Assembly (NCBI GenBank): GCA_914767715.1
Contig: OU612068.1
Location: forward strand, 18,354,001 to 18,418,000
Direction: 5' to 3'
DNA length: 64,000 nucleotides
From: Membranipora membranacea
Lineage: Eukaryota; Bryozoa; Gymnolaemata; Cheilostomatida; Membraniporidae
Part shown: piece after piece, positions 11,302 to 24,920 of the stretch
How the letters are laid out: every line of letters begins with the position of its first letter
Position numbering within the stretch: position 1 is the stretch's first letter
Position numbers and translations under genes: made by a program
Notes under the pieces: model-generated
What the model saw: the letters and a program-made list of their open reading frames with translations, nothing else
Told to the model about the DNA's origin: nothing
Databases searched by the model: none

Positions 11302-14300
11302 ATAATGACGTTGGTTAAAAAAAATTTATAATATGAGAAAATTAATGATCTAAAAAAATTCAATTCAAAATATATATAAATCATCCACATGCATATGAAA
11401 GCACTCTGTTCCTTGTCAAAATATTTTATGTGAATTCTCTCAAGTAGTAAGCCTTCACAAATAATTTAAACACCCACGAATAGGTGGCTCCTTCTTAAGC
11501 CCTAGCTAGCTATAGCTTAATTATATCTTAAGATGGTAACGGTCAAATCCAAGATATTTAACAAAACTAGAAGCTGATATTGTGAGATCATGACACCTCA
11601 CCTGTCCAATATCGAATAGCTTGTATAATTCAGGAGCCACAATTTATTATCATCAAAAGAAGTATTTTCACTTTTTGTGCTGTGTTGCCAAGCTGCATTG
11701 TTTGATCTTCAAATTCTATAACATTTTCACTCCATCATTGCATTGTTTGGATGATGAAATGGTTATTCTGCTTGGTAATGTCTGCTTAGTGTCTCTTGGT
11801 TGTTGTTCTAATACTGCTGTAACACTTGAATCGAAGTGATTCACCCTCCTTCGCTCACTTCTTCCATGTTCGTACATCCGTCCGTGGCGTTGCCTGGGGT
11901 GCGTTGACACAGCGTTGATGGCATATTCGTGAGTAATGGTGTCATATCATATTATTTTATTGAAACTTGTCTCCGATAGTATTGCTGCTTTCGATGACTG
12001 GATGATATTTGAACAATTAAATTAAATTTGTTTAGCTTACTAGAGAAGGTCACCCTTTGCCTTGTCCCAAGATTGACCCAACAAAAACTCACACAAGTGG
12101 GTACCAAATTATGCACCAATTCAGCATTTTATTCTTGATTTTTTGTCATACCTTTTACATGAGCACCTAGGTCTGGACAGCAGTAGCATGAAAGACCCTG
12201 ATTAATTGATAATAATTAACTAATTATCACCATCATAAAAATGGGGTTTTTCCTATTAGCTGTCGCATGGAAAGGAATGACATTAAGGTGATAGAGTTTT
12301 ATTAGACAACCACATAGTCCATGGGCATATAAATTCAATTTACCACATCAAATACTCGCCTATATGTATGAGATTGGTCGGCTTAACCGAACTACCCGAT
12401 ACAATTAACCATAGGAAAGTAAACACGCGCTGGCTACTTATAACACCACAAGTATTCTAAGTCATTGTTTGCAAGCTCTTTTATCTGTGAAAATGTTATT
12501 TGATATCTGTGGCCACCAGACTATTGCCTTCCTGCAATATTTCATACCTGCCAGGAAAGCACTGAAAAACAAATTTGGTCCAGAAAATGCATGTGGCAAC
12601 ACCCATCAAACGATTTACAAAACCTGATTTCAAATTTGCGCAATATCAAGGGAACAGCGGTGACTCCATTTTAATTTAAGTAATAGAAAATATGTGGGGA
12701 CAGCAGCATTACCATTGTTTTGAGAGAGATGACCAAGCCATCATTTAACCTTTTACGTTATCGGGACAACAGCTGCTCATGTAAAACAGTGACTCCATTT
12801 TAAATTTGAGTGATCAGCAGTATTTCTACTGTCCTTGAAGGAGATGTCCATCCCATCTTTTTACCTGTGTGTCACAAAATGGTCAACTTGCATACGACTA
12901 TGGGATGTACATATTTTTACTTTGAAATTTTGCTTGCCGCTCTGTTAAAATATTTATGTCCGAATGTAAGCTGAGAGAAAAGTGACAGTCATTCTCATAT
13001 CCTCTGAGATTCTGACAGCTATCAATCTTATCCACTAAAATATTTCACTTTCCTTGACAGTATTGGTTGATTGATTGAAAGACAACAAAAACATAATGAT
13101 TTTTGTCACGCAAAAATATTTGTCTGCCACAATTATGAAGTTTAGAGCATTGTGACCAGCTTTATTAGCGCTCTAACTATCCTTGTATTTTAATGCACTG
13201 AAAATGTCAAATTAGCTACAACAAATCAACTAACAAATCAATTCAAAAGGAAAGGTATTTTGTTACAAACCCCTGTCAGTATTATTTGTGCGCATGGCAC
13301 CTGTAAAATTAGTGAATAGTGCAGAATGACACATCCTTCTGTTTTTTTACAACGATTTTCCCAGTGTCGAGGGTTTCTAATTTTACTCTCAGATTTTTTG
13401 GGTATGCAAATCAATTTTGTATATACTTGAAATTTAGATTTGAATCATCAGAGCTACTCCTCAGGCCAATGAACTCCCTCTCCCTGGAGTTTAGATGTAA
13501 ATGTCGTGTGATGGCTTATCAGATCATGGTTTTTTCGTACAAAACTCATCATTTTGATTCATACATAGAACTGTCGCTTTTCCACAGCTTTCTATTTTCT
13601 TAATTTTTGTGCACACCTGCAAAACTTTGTTGGCACCACCTACCACCAGACACATCTATTTCGATCATATCTTGAACTGGATTTAAGAGTCCTAAGTTTC
13701 GAATGGGAGTTTTCTACGTAGAATGTATGTTTGTAACATCCCCACCTCTTGCGCAACCTTCCGAGTTAGAACAATTCTAATTGCCCCATTATGATCTTCT
13801 AATGGTCATTTTGAAGTTAATGAATTTAAGATACACCTCTGATATATTGGAGGTTTACTCTACATATATGTGCTTTAAGACCTGAACCAATGATGTACTG
13901 AGAAATTGGTTGTGAGTGGTTTGTGAGTAAGATTTCTCAAGGCTCTAATTATTGAACAGTAAAAAGGGGGTGGAGCTTCTGAATAGATGACTGTTTACCA
14001 ACACTGCAATAATTTAAATCTGCTCACGGCTATCAATTCCGCATTACATCGCAATCATCAGATTATCTCGGTAGCACAAAAGGAAGTCTATCAATTGTCG
14101 CTAAGAAAAAGACAGCTATAACAATTAACAAGGGATAAACAGCTGGTTTCTAAAAGTCTATGGTGCTGACAGAATTCTGGTTACTCAATGCTGTCTAAGA
14201 CCGAGGACTGCACATCTTTGTGAAAGATATAAAAGGATTAATCATCTCACAAAAATTCATAAAAAACTTGTTGGTTTATAAACTACTATTTTCTATCTAA

Positions 14301-15495
14301 GAGACTTGTCACCATTCAATGATGGTGCGGAGAATTCATTGGGACTATACCCGGATCATTAGTTATGTATACATCTCACAAATATTCGTCACAACTAGGT
14401 AAGTAAGAGTATGGTCTTGTATGGTCTTATGTGGGGAAGGGTAGTGGTATAAGACCGTTCTCTCCAGAGAACGGGTGATTGACGCCCAAAGTGCTCAAAG
14501 AATATGGCGTAACAATGATTTTTCTTTATGAAAGTATAGTCAAGCATAAATAATTTGTAAGAATTTACAGTATATTTATCACAACACAACAATAAATTTA
14601 CCTCATTTCTCAGATCATACAATCCAATACTCATTTGTTCTCTACACCTTGATTTCGTAAGAGTAGGCAAATAATTCCAATATCTCTATTTGCGATTCTG
14701 AATAAGACTGCCCCCTTGTGTACAGATTTGTGAATCACAAAAGAAATCTACCATAAGTTCACATTGCTGTTTAGCTGCCATGTCCCTGCCCACAACCAAT
14801 GTGACATACTTTAAAAGCATGGAAGAATTTTACATCATATTCTGCAAGCTGATTATTTAGAAATGTGAAGTCGGCTGCAATTTAAAACAAATCACTGTTG
14901 ATGAGAGAACAATTTGCAATATTTTGATGATTAAACAGAATCTGCATTTGAGGGACTAAAAAATGAGGGAGTTTCTACCTGTTAGGATAACAGTTTGCTA
15001 GATTTGCGAGGGCATTGATGGCAATGATCGAAATACAGTAAATTCACTTTTTGAATGTATAAAAAAAGTTGCCCTTCAGATTATTGCCGACCGCAAATAA
15101 TATAATACAGGCCAGGACTGGTCTAGGCGATTCGGTGATGTGATAGACCAATTACTTCATTAAACTCCCCGCAGTGACACAGGAAATAAAATTGGGGAGT
15201 CCATCTTTGATCAAACTAATAATGAATTTTACATTTTATTACTTACATCGATGAAATCATTGCTTATTTTCTTGATAGTTATTTACAATTGCGTGAGACC
15301 ACTACCAAATACCGGTAAGGTAAAACGGTAAAGCGACTACAGACCTTTGCGGGATAGTTGTTTTCACAAGTATTTAAAAGCGTGTAAAATGTCTGTCAAA
15401 TGTTAGCGGAACGTGACTTTTCAACCATTTTTTGGATATGGTATAATTCTTATGTTTAGAAAACATATCACCCACAAAGCTCTATTCAGAGAGGC
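11302..15495. other. Long intergenic stretch, no gene recognised
   Basis: These 4.2 kb between EIF3G and Wnt contain only short chance reading frames and AT-rich sequence. One member of the dispersed palindrome family (AACTCC, 8-nt spacer, GGAGTT) is at 13472-13491. Wnt regulatory elements could lie here, but none can be shown from sequence. Confidence 0.6.
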
Positions 15496-16306
15496 ATGCA
15501 ATTAAAATTTCTGTTGGTTTTCTCTTGGTATGACAGTGTAGCCTTTGCAGATAGCTATGTGCACTGGGGATTCATCAGTACCCCTAAAATGAATACACAA
15601 TTTTATTTGTATATAATGAATAACAATTTACTGGACATTCAGGAGACTATTTGTGTGAACCATAAACATATTTTGCTAGGATCAATATGAGGAAATATTG
15701 GCCAATCACACTATTTCCCTACTCTCGAGGAAAGTGGTGAAGCTGTTCAAAATATATGCACAACACATAGGTGAGCATGTGAATAGCTGTCATTATGCGC
15801 CAGCTCAGTTGCCAGTATTTGTGAAAACTGCTGACGTAATGTACTGTTTTGACTGTTGCTCAGCGGGCATCAATGATGCCACCCCTAAAGCATTACAGTC
15901 TCGCAGCTACAAGATGCTTGCCATGTTTGTGATCCATCAGATTGACAAGGTACTGGGCAGTTTGCCAGAGTCGATTAATGAAAATGAGATTTTGTCACCC
16001 CTGATTTTCGAAACAGCTGTCTATTTAGCTTACTCATCAAAATTAACCTGCCAAAGTGCCAGTTTGACAATAAACTTAATATTGAGTGATTTGCGTTTTA
16101 TGATTGTCTCAATGAAAAGCTTGGGAAAGTTTTTGGGATACCCTCTGGCAGATTTGACACATAATTACTTTGGAGTCATTATTTGCGTGCGCAATTTTTT
16201 GCCACTGTCTGACAATACACTGCTATGTTTCGCAATACAAAATCATGTTATGGTAGTGATAAAAGTACGAACCGTTTCCCAGTGTTTATACGTTTTGTTT
16301 GATTGA
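15496..16306 (+). other. Two adjacent unassigned open frames upstream of Wnt
   Basis: A 64-codon frame (15496-15690) starts with a short hydrophobic stretch, then SYVHWGFISTP. It faintly resembles a Wnt signal peptide followed by the usual W-G residues. It is followed, in another frame, by a 202-codon frame (15698-16306) of no recognised family, which is long for chance in such AT-rich DNA. The first could hold the missing Wnt exon 1: a possible donor after TTTTATTT has the correct phase but a poor consensus. The second could be an unknown gene, a decayed element or chance. No splice sites or start context decide the matter. Confidence 0.25.
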
Positions 16307-17010
16307 GCTGCGAGGTGTTCAACACTTTTGTGACCAATTTCTCTCATATGACAGAAAATTTCTGATTAACTCTATGACGTAAAATTTTTTTGTGAAAAGT
16401 TTGTCCGCAGAAAACTTAAATTATATATTTGAGCAAATTTCAGAAACCCAAAAGTGCCACATAACATAAGCTATCATGCTCATAAAATTTGTACTCGATA
16501 GTGCCTAATTAGAAGGCTGGGACATAGGGTGAAACTGATTTCATTGAGTTGTACCCAGACCAAAATACTAACTGTGGTGATAATTATTGTTTCTAAGATT
16601 ATGTGATCATCTATCCTGTAATTCGATGTAATACTCTTATGATCAATGAGTCATAAGGTCAATGATATGATACCAAGTTAGCTAAACAGAAACACTTGGC
16701 CGAAATCACTTGATTGAGAAGCTAAGATAATACCCGCCTCTACCAAGTGTGTGTGGCTTCCCTGTTACCACTTGAAGTGTGCGAATTTGTGATATCTAGC
16801 TCTGTGTTGAGGATCAAAAATTTCAAGTTTAATCGTCCGCCCTTTCTGGTACATAATTGGGTCTGCTACTCACTCAAGCTTCGACATTCCAGTCTTGGTA
16901 TATTTAATGCTGAAATGATTTAATAATAATATGTTATGTTATACCAATCAATTCTTTAAACACAAAACATTATAATTTTTTTTTCCCTCAATTTTTGCCG
17001 TAATTTCTCT

Positions 17011-17065
17011 TGCACATTATGGAAAACATCCTCCAGGATGATATTGTCTGCCAAATAAAATAATG
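17011..17065 (+). repeat. 55-nt dispersed repeat, copy 1 (just before a Wnt exon)
   Basis: A block running from GCACATTATGGAAAA to TCTGCCAAATAAAATA recurs in the same orientation at 29894-29948. Copy 1 contains a small CATCCTCCAGGATG hairpin. It lies 28 nt upstream of the first placed Wnt exon. Confidence 0.75.
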
Positions 17066-17092
17066 TTTTTATGTCTTTTTTAATATTTCTAG

Positions 17093-20000
17093 CTTCCAGC
17101 AGGCTAATAATATAATGCAGTTTGACCCTCCTCCTCCGCCGGAGCCTACCATAGACCCTGATAGTATATGTAACGGCTTCACCGATCTGGAGACTCATCA
17201 GCAGTCTATATGTCGCAGGTATCCGCATGCCACAGCCTCTGGAATGCAAGGTATGCCCAACACCCGCACCTAACAAAAATGTCAATTAATTGTTGTGGGT
17301 TGTTATCATTTTTTGAACGGGTCAATGTCACAATAAACTCGAGCTTTTGTTAACAATTTTAGTTTTCAATGTAATAAATGTTTTACACTGATCTGCATTC
17401 TGTTTTGCACTGAACTATCTAGCTAGCTGAACTATCTCAAACATTGCTTTTAACTTCAGTGATACTCCCTTTTTTAAAACCGCAATTGGGTCTGGCCCGA
17501 CTTATCTGGTTAGGTGCCGAATACCAATACAGTGATAATAATATGCCTAAAACCTTCTAAGGAACAACACACAGCGTAATATGTTCGGGCTATACCAATG
17601 TTTGGACTCCAAAAGTGACAGGCAAAACACCCTATGTGCAAATAATATTTGCTGTCTTCAAAAATCGTTGACCACAACTTTACACTAGTTTTGATTATTC
17701 TACTATTTTATACTATCTACTATCTTCTATCTACTATCTAATATCTTACTTTTGTTGAGGCAAAGGTAGCCTATTCCGTAGTTCAATTTATATTCCCAAA
17801 AATAATTTGAAAACTCACCCTTAGCCGAGTTTCAGCTTTTGAAACATTCATATTTATTATATGATGTCATTTTTTGTTGAAGGTATACTGCTAGCTGTGC
17901 ATGAATGTCAGAGACAGTTTTCAGATCAAAGATGGAATTGTTCTAATCTCGACACATCAATTGTCAGCGGTCATCCTTTGATGACAAGAGGTAAGGTTTC
18001 TACTTCCCAGATCGCCATCTATTAGTTTTGGAATCTAACTTGTTATGCGCTATCAGGTACTGTTTTAGGGAGCGGTTGTGGTACATTGGATAGGGCGTGG
18101 GACTTTTAATCCAGAGTCCCGAGTTCGGTTACCGGCGGACCATGGTGGTGTCAGGAAGGGCATCCAACCTCAAATGCTCCTGTGCCACATTAGTATATAA
18201 AGTCCGTAGAGCCATACTGATGATACCGGCAGCAAATAAACCAAATAACATTTAGGTTTCTCACGCGGTATCACAGGGTATCAAAACTCTAAACTAACAT
18301 GACTTTTTTATCAGGTACTGTTTTCAGTTATCAATTTGTTAAGCCTACGGCAACCAAAGCTCCTGTCACTTTACCAAAATTTTGGAGCTGATTCAAATGA
18401 ATAATTATTTGAATTATGTCAGGCTATTAGGATCAAAAGGCACAGTCTGAATAAAACGAATATCCATATATTGAAAACTTGATCACAGTGTAACTATTTC
18501 ACCTTGGAGAGGAACAAAACCAGATAATCTTGAAGCGCTAGATGGCCCCACTGTATGTTTTACATTTCGAGATTTGTGACTCAGTTTAAATATTCTGTGG
18601 GCTACACATCTAACGGAAATCAGGAGTGCCTGTAAACCTGATGCACCGATACTCAGAAGGATGATTGATTTATAATGCAATCATTTTTTTATTGTATCTA
18701 ATTACTTATTGAACAGTTTTAGGCTAATTAAAGCTATAAAAAACCAATTTGGAATTCAGATTGATGCCAGTTTCCTAGCTATTTAAGCAACAGTTGTTGT
18801 ATTTGGTCAGCGCTAAGTGAGCACAGTCGCCATGGTAATTACTTGGTGGTGTGGGGGTGATTATCGCTCAAAAATGACTCAGCTAGTCTGAGCCGTTGTG
18901 GTGTGAAAGCTAGACGGAATGCCAACAGCGAAATCAAAAAAATAGTTTACATAAATATCGTCCCCTGTTCCTGCTTGGTATCCCTTAATGCTTCTGTTAT
19001 TTTGAATAGAAACCTGATGATTATATAATATATATATATATATAATTTGATTGGCATCCAAAGTCATCGCATTTGAAATGTTTTGCACTCAGTGCCACAA
19101 AAAATAGAAACAAGAAAAAACAGAGAGAAAACTAAAGAGGTTATCATTAATGTTAGATTTTTTAAGCCATTTATTGTCACAACAGTTCATTATCCCTTAC
19201 GGTTTTCATGATTGAAATAAAATGAATGTTTTTTCACCCACGCAGCAGTCCGTATCAACCTTCATCAATATTATTGTTGTTAGCTTCTACCAAAGAAGCC
19301 ATAGTGTGAGGAAATCCTAAAGTTAAGATTTGTCCTTCATAGATCTTTATCACTTAGAGATTTGACTCACTTAATACCCAACCGATTTATGACAGTCTGT
19401 GGTCGCTCAGAGCCACTTGTTCCTTTTGTAGAGGGACTGGATGTGGTGAACCACCTTATACCAAACTGATTTTATCTATTTGGAAACCCCCTGTGATTTG
19501 TGATGCATAATCTCCCCATTTGCTATTTAATTTGGTACTCATCAAGCTTCCAAGTGCTTGGAACTTATCAAAATATTTTACGTGTTTGTAGCAGATGAAA
19601 TGAATTCTTCGTGGTAAAAACAAACCTCTCGCAGACACTGAAATTTGTTTTTCTTATTTGACAAACATGTAACACAGCTAGACACGATTTATTGATACAT
19701 TTGTTGGTGTATGACAGGATGCTTTCATTTTCCTTTAAGTTCTGAAAAATAGTTTGCACCCATGATGTTCTTTAGGTTCACTTTGTCTTAATCTGCAATT
19801 CTCTTACCAAAAAGTGTAATAACACTTAGTCAAGGTGTTGATTCAGAGTGTAATGTGGCATGATTTAAAAAGAGCTTTTGTCTGAATAAAAAATAATGGC
19901 ATATTTTAAAAAGTTTATGCCATTCTAATGTTTCCTGTCAACTGGTCGCTGAATGGAAAATTTGATAAATCTCCTCTTCTTGCCGTCACGGTAGGCAGTT

Positions 20001-22913
20001 TTGAATACTTTTGTTACATAAATTTAGTTTAATTGCCTTCTTATCAGCGCTTAATCAAGACAGGTTTTATGAGGAATTTTGTTAGTTTAAGATGACGACA
20101 ATTCCAATCCTATGTCGTCAGCGTTATTTCAAGACCCTATTTTCCATGAGAATATAAAAATGTGGAAAAATGACGCGTTCCCCCATAGATAATCTTCTAC
20201 GGGTGTTCAGCAGCAAAGTTCAATCTCAAACTATGAGGAAAACGACATGACAAATAAAATGGTGAAAATAGATGAGTAGTGAGAAATGAAACAAGCGGCC
20301 TTTGTTTATCTTTCATGAGTGTTCACAGAAGCGTAGTTTTAACTTGAACCATTTGAGGAGAAAATGGAAAATATTTGTTTCCTTCCTAAAACCATAATGA
20401 TTTTATACCTGTTAAATTCATCCATATCCACAAACCACCATAAATGCCCATCCCCATTCTGAATGCCCTGTTACCATGTATGCATAGCGGTGAGATGAGT
20501 CGTTATAAAGTGTTAGATAAGAAGGGTAATTAGTCTATTTTATTACTGATTTTAGGCTATAAAGAGACGGCCTTCACACACGCTATCACTGCAGCGGGCA
20601 TACTTCACCAAGTCGCTACATCCTGTGCCATGGGCAAGATAAGCTCATGCAGGTATGGATAATATTAATAATCTTGTTGTACACTTGTACCTGCGTGGAT
20701 TTATGTTTTAGTACCTACCTGTGGGAGGAAGTGGGCGATGGTGCCAATGAACTCTCTCATTACGCTCAAAATAGAAACAAAAATAAAAATGTCGGTAGTT
20801 AATATAATACAATTTATGACTTCACTGGTTTGAGTGCATAAAGCAGCTTCCAATGGAATTTTTTTCACTCCAATTTCTGGAGTCTAATTTATGGTTTGCA
20901 ATCTTGGAACTTTTAAATTTTTTCATTGGTTCCAGATCTCAGCCATTTGTTAATCTACTAATAATATGGTGGTTGCATTGTTTGTGATATAATATTTCCA
21001 CTTGTCATCATTTCAAAAGTAGAGCCAATAACTGAAATGGTTCCAATCAAAGGGATTCTTAGGCCAACCTTAGGTGAATATCCAAAAAAAATTGAACCCA
21101 TAATCAATTTATAATCTTTGCCATAATGTACCACTTTTTATCCTAGACCGACTCTCCTAGACAAAAGTATTTTTCTTATTATATACCTACCTGTACTTGT
21201 TTTAGTTTGGTATGGTCTGATCATTCTTCATGACTTGATCGGGTAATAAAGTTGATCATTATGCCAACATTACCAGCTTGATTAGACCTAGGGTGTCTAG
21301 ATCATGATTTATAGGGACAAGCATGCTGTCTAATGTACTTATGCAGAGTTCAAAAGCTGACCGCTTCTAGTTCTAGCCTATGATGCATATTTTTGTAAGT
21401 CAATTCAAGATCAGAAAAGTGGAATAAAAGACTTCAATCTACTTGTAAACTTATCAGATTGTAGCTTTAATATTCAGCTCAGTGAATGAGGTAAACTCTC
21501 ACTGGTACTGTTGATTCTTCATAATTTCTTTATTTTTTATTCTTGATTGAATCTAAAAATTATTGAAACTGCTAAACCCTCAAAACTCTTAATTACAATT
21601 CAGAAAAAAGTTTCCCTAGTACACCATTCATCATTCCAGTTTGCGTGTTTGTTATTTTAGTTGTTCAAGCGGAATGAACATACAGCCGGGTGATGAATTT
21701 AACTGGAATGGCTGTAGCCATGACCTGAGGTTTGGAGCCAAATATTCGCGTAGATTTCTACAGGAAAAAGATGGCGATAAAACTATACACTCTTTGATGC
21801 AAGCGCACAATAGCAAACTCGGTCGTAAGGTGAGTGTTATAAATTTCAAAACCGTCAGAGCAAGGTGGTTTTACGATAGATTTCTCAACAACTAAAGTGT
21901 AAGCGAGTACTAAGTCTGCTATTAACCAGATATTTGAAATTAAAACTCTGCATGGTTCAAAGCTGAATAATGAACTGGTTCTATTGCGGCATGATATCAT
22001 GAAGGATAAACTTTGACTTCAACTACGTTCAGCCACCAACGAGATAAGCCTTCGCCCAAGTTGCTTAGTAGACTGATTGTTTAACGACTTCCAAGTTATG
22101 TAAGAGTCACAATCTTTGAGTCGGAGGAGTTATAAAATGTCGATTGTTTTATTATATTTTAGGCTGTTATTGACCAGAAAAGTACTAAGTGTAAATGTCA
22201 TGGGATGTCATCGAGTTGCGAAATAAAAACTTGTTGGATGGCTGCGCCAGATATACAAAATGTTGGTGACAAACTTAAGAAGCTCTATGATAAATCAGTT
22301 CAGGTATTGATATATGACTTCCCTTGGTATTGATTGGCAACCATTGACCAAAGCTTTTGAGATGGCAGGTTTAACTTTTGATATTGAAGATTTATATTAG
22401 TTGGTGTAGAATAACTATTTTGCATATTTCACAGCTCTATTGCGAGAATTAACGCTGATGAGACCATTTCAAGGATTTTGTTTTTCATACCTTTCTCCTT
22501 GAGAATTAAAATGGAAGCTTGCATGTCAAGGTCATTGTTATTTTTATGTTTTTCTTCAGGTTGATGTAACTAATTCTATTAACGGAAAGATGACCCCTCA
22601 GTTAACAGTGGAAGATAATTCTGTCAGTAAGACTCGACCATCAACAAAAGGACTCAAGAAAAAAATGGTATTCTATGAGAAGTCTCCCACATACTGCGAG
22701 ACGGTAGATGATATTGGGACCACGGGGACAAGTGGCCGAGTGTGTAATAAAACTACCAACGCGGATGACAGCTGTAGTGCACTGTGTTGTGGACGAGGGT
22801 TTTTCACTATAAGAGTGCATAGGGTCGAAAAATGTAACTGTAAGTTCCACTGGTGTTGCTATGTGGAATGCCAACGGTGTGAATATGATGAGTGGGTTAC
22901 TGTGTGCAAGTGA
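17093..22913 (+). CDS. Wnt family secreted ligand (first exon not placed)
   Basis: Six exons, 17093-17250 (the acceptor could be up to 10 nt later), 17883-17990, 20556-20652, 21661-21829, 22163-22303 and 22560-22913, join in frame to about 341 residues plus a missing signal-peptide exon. Family landmarks in order: ICNGFTDLETHQQSICRRYP; ECQRQFSDQRWNC; YKETAFTHAITAAG; GCSHDLRFGAKYSRRF; the palmitoleoylation site CKCHGMSSSCEIKTCW, with Ser kept after CHGM; and the cysteine-rich C-terminal domain ending CEYDEWVTVCK. Wnts are lipidated by Porcupine, carried by Wntless and bind Frizzled and LRP5/6. CHGxSSSC instead of the usual CHGxSGSC is a small deviation. Subfamily cannot be assigned safely. A Pro-rich run (five P) precedes the first conserved cysteine. 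Confidence 0.93.
18051..18324 (+). mobile_element. tRNA-derived SINE with 16-bp target-site duplication
   Basis: The insert spans about 18067-18308 and is flanked by the perfect direct repeat TATCAGGTACTGTTTT (18051-18066 and 18309-18324). Its head resembles a tRNA: a box-A-like TGGTACATTGG, a GGGACTTTTAATCC anticodon-arm-like segment and a box-B-like GAGTTCGGTTAC. The body contains CAGGAAGGGCATCCAACC, close to a central domain that I recall from invertebrate SINE families. It lies in the sense orientation in a Wnt intron. The intact duplication suggests a fairly young insertion. Confidence 0.8.
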
Positions 22914-24400
22914 TGGGGTGGAGAATATAATGTCTTTAATGCTATCACATAGACATGTCTATTCATGTGTTTATGGTTATCACTGAGACTGGAATTGTAC
23001 TTGAGGCCCCTTCAATGAATGATAACATCTCACACCAGAACATTACTGCCTCAGACAAAGCAGTCATCATATTATGAATTTGTTTCTCAGTGTGTTACGT
23101 AAAAGTAGGTGGCTGGCCATTTACTACTGATATTTATAAAATGGCATGGTCACGTTAGTTTTGATCTTTCTGCTCAAGCATTACCATATCATCATTATCC
23201 AATTTACCAACAACATTGGAACTAGATTATGAACACACAACTAATATTTACTATTTATTTATTTTTTTATATAGGTCATCATCTTATTCATCTTTGTAAC
23301 ATTATCAATCACATTTATGTTTGCATGTGAATTAGTTGTCTCCTCTTTTGACATGGAGTCACAACTCCCTAAGTTTCCCCAATCATGATGTTTAGCATTT
23401 TATTTCATTCATCGCAACTTATTCATCCAACATGCCGAGCGATTGCTTAAGAAGTTTTGCTAGCTCTGTATCTTTTACATCTACAAACAATAATACAAGA
23501 ACTTTGAATAATGACAAATCTCAACAGCTTTTTGCATCTAATCTGTTATGGGCGTTTACTTTCTAGCATAATAAAATTTCACAGACATTGTTGATTTTTG
23601 TCCAACTACTTCCCAGTACATATTATGGGAATATTTTCAAGGTAATGGCTACAAAAGCTTCTCATTTAACTTGAGCTGTAATGATATGACTAGGCCAAGT
23701 TTGGTCCCTCAGGTGGCAGATGGATCCTTTTAAAGTTGTTTATCAAGTTGTCACACCAAAGACAGGCGGGAACCTTGGTACAGGACTTTTGTAATATCAC
23801 TGCAGTACTAAAGGGAACAAACTTGTTATATAGGGAGATACTAACCGAAGCATTGGCCTGATAGATATGGATGATCTATCTTATAGAATCCCTTACAGCA
23901 GAGGCTGGTATCAGGAGGGCATCCTCTCCTCACTACCTTGTAGGTTGGCTCCATTCGGTATTCAGCGGCATATCTGTGAACAGAACACAGATTTTCAATC
24001 ATTCATTTGAAATCAAGCCAATGTCAGAAATCATATTTGATGATTATTGTCAATTCGTTCCCTAACATTAGATTTTTTAAGAAAACTGTAGTTAGACACT
24101 GGACAGTGTTTGGCAAAATATAGTTATTTAGAAAATTAATCTCCAAGGCAAATACAATATTCAGGATTATGCCACAAAAAATGTCTGATAAATTCAGAAC
24201 AATGACTAAGACCACCTTTTTTTATATGAACAGAGTTCCACACAAACAGATATCCAAACTAAAGGATGACTATGACTGTACTCCAGCCGCCAAGGATTCA
24301 ACTCTAGCCTAGCTTCTACTACTAGTTTCTTTTGATCCATGGTTTATGGTGAAATTATCTACCCCTACAAGGACTATGATGCACAAGGAGCAAGTATGCC
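22914..24400. other. Tail-to-tail spacer after Wnt
   Basis: This should contain the Wnt 3' UTR and the 3' UTR of the small minus-strand gene. No additional exon or RNA gene could be supported. Confidence 0.5.
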
Positions 24401-24920
24401 TTACAAATCTCGCTCAGTGTATCTAGAACATCTTCCCCAGCCATAAGCTCCACAAGCTTCTTCTCCTGTCTTCTCCTTAATTCTCTTCAGGAACTTCTGG
24501 AATGACTTCAGAGTGTCTCCAGTCTTCAATACATGTGAGCCAGTGGTGCAGCATCTGTGTCTGAAGTGATATTGTGTAACCAAGTTTAGGACAGTATTTT
24601 GATGATGCAATGGATAAGATACATCAGTTAAAAAGCTAGAAAAATAGATATATCTAGTTTTGGTACTCAAAACTCTGCACGGGTTGGTTGATAATATTGG
24701 GATTCCATTACCTACTTACACTACATCTCAAGTTTTGGGATGTAGATGAAAATTGAATGTCACGAACAGCAACTGGATCACATTTGAGCACTAAGGCACT
24801 TCGGGCATTTAGATTGGTAAGAAGATAGCTGACTTACTGTGCTTGTCCATCATCAGCAGAAACGAGAGCCGTACACACAATGGTGAGGAGTAGAGCACAC
24901 AGCAAAACCTTATTACACAT
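24401..24920 (-). CDS. Small secreted four-cysteine protein, unknown family
   Basis: Two exons, 24920-24838 and 24560-24401, join in frame to 80 residues. Exon 1 encodes a clear signal peptide (MCNKVLLCALLLTIVCTALV, with likely cleavage after SA). The mature part of about 58 residues has four cysteines arranged CC-x31-C-x7-C, a strongly basic helix-like middle (LKSFQKFLKRIKEKTG) and the ending CGAYGWGRCSRYTERDL. Donor GTAAGTC and acceptor CACTTCAG are good. No family is recognised. A secreted host-defence peptide, toxin-like peptide or signalling peptide are all possible; none is shown. A second small secreted protein gene lies 670 bp upstream on the same strand. Confidence 0.65.

Noticed and set aside
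18069-18140. A possible tRNA-Lys on the plus strand
   Set aside because: The anticodon-like TTTTAA region and box B are present, but no cloverleaf closes and a target duplication brackets a longer element.
22641-22874. A 77-codon minus-strand frame
   Set aside because: It is the antisense shadow of the last Wnt exon, whose plus-strand cysteine pattern is unmistakable.
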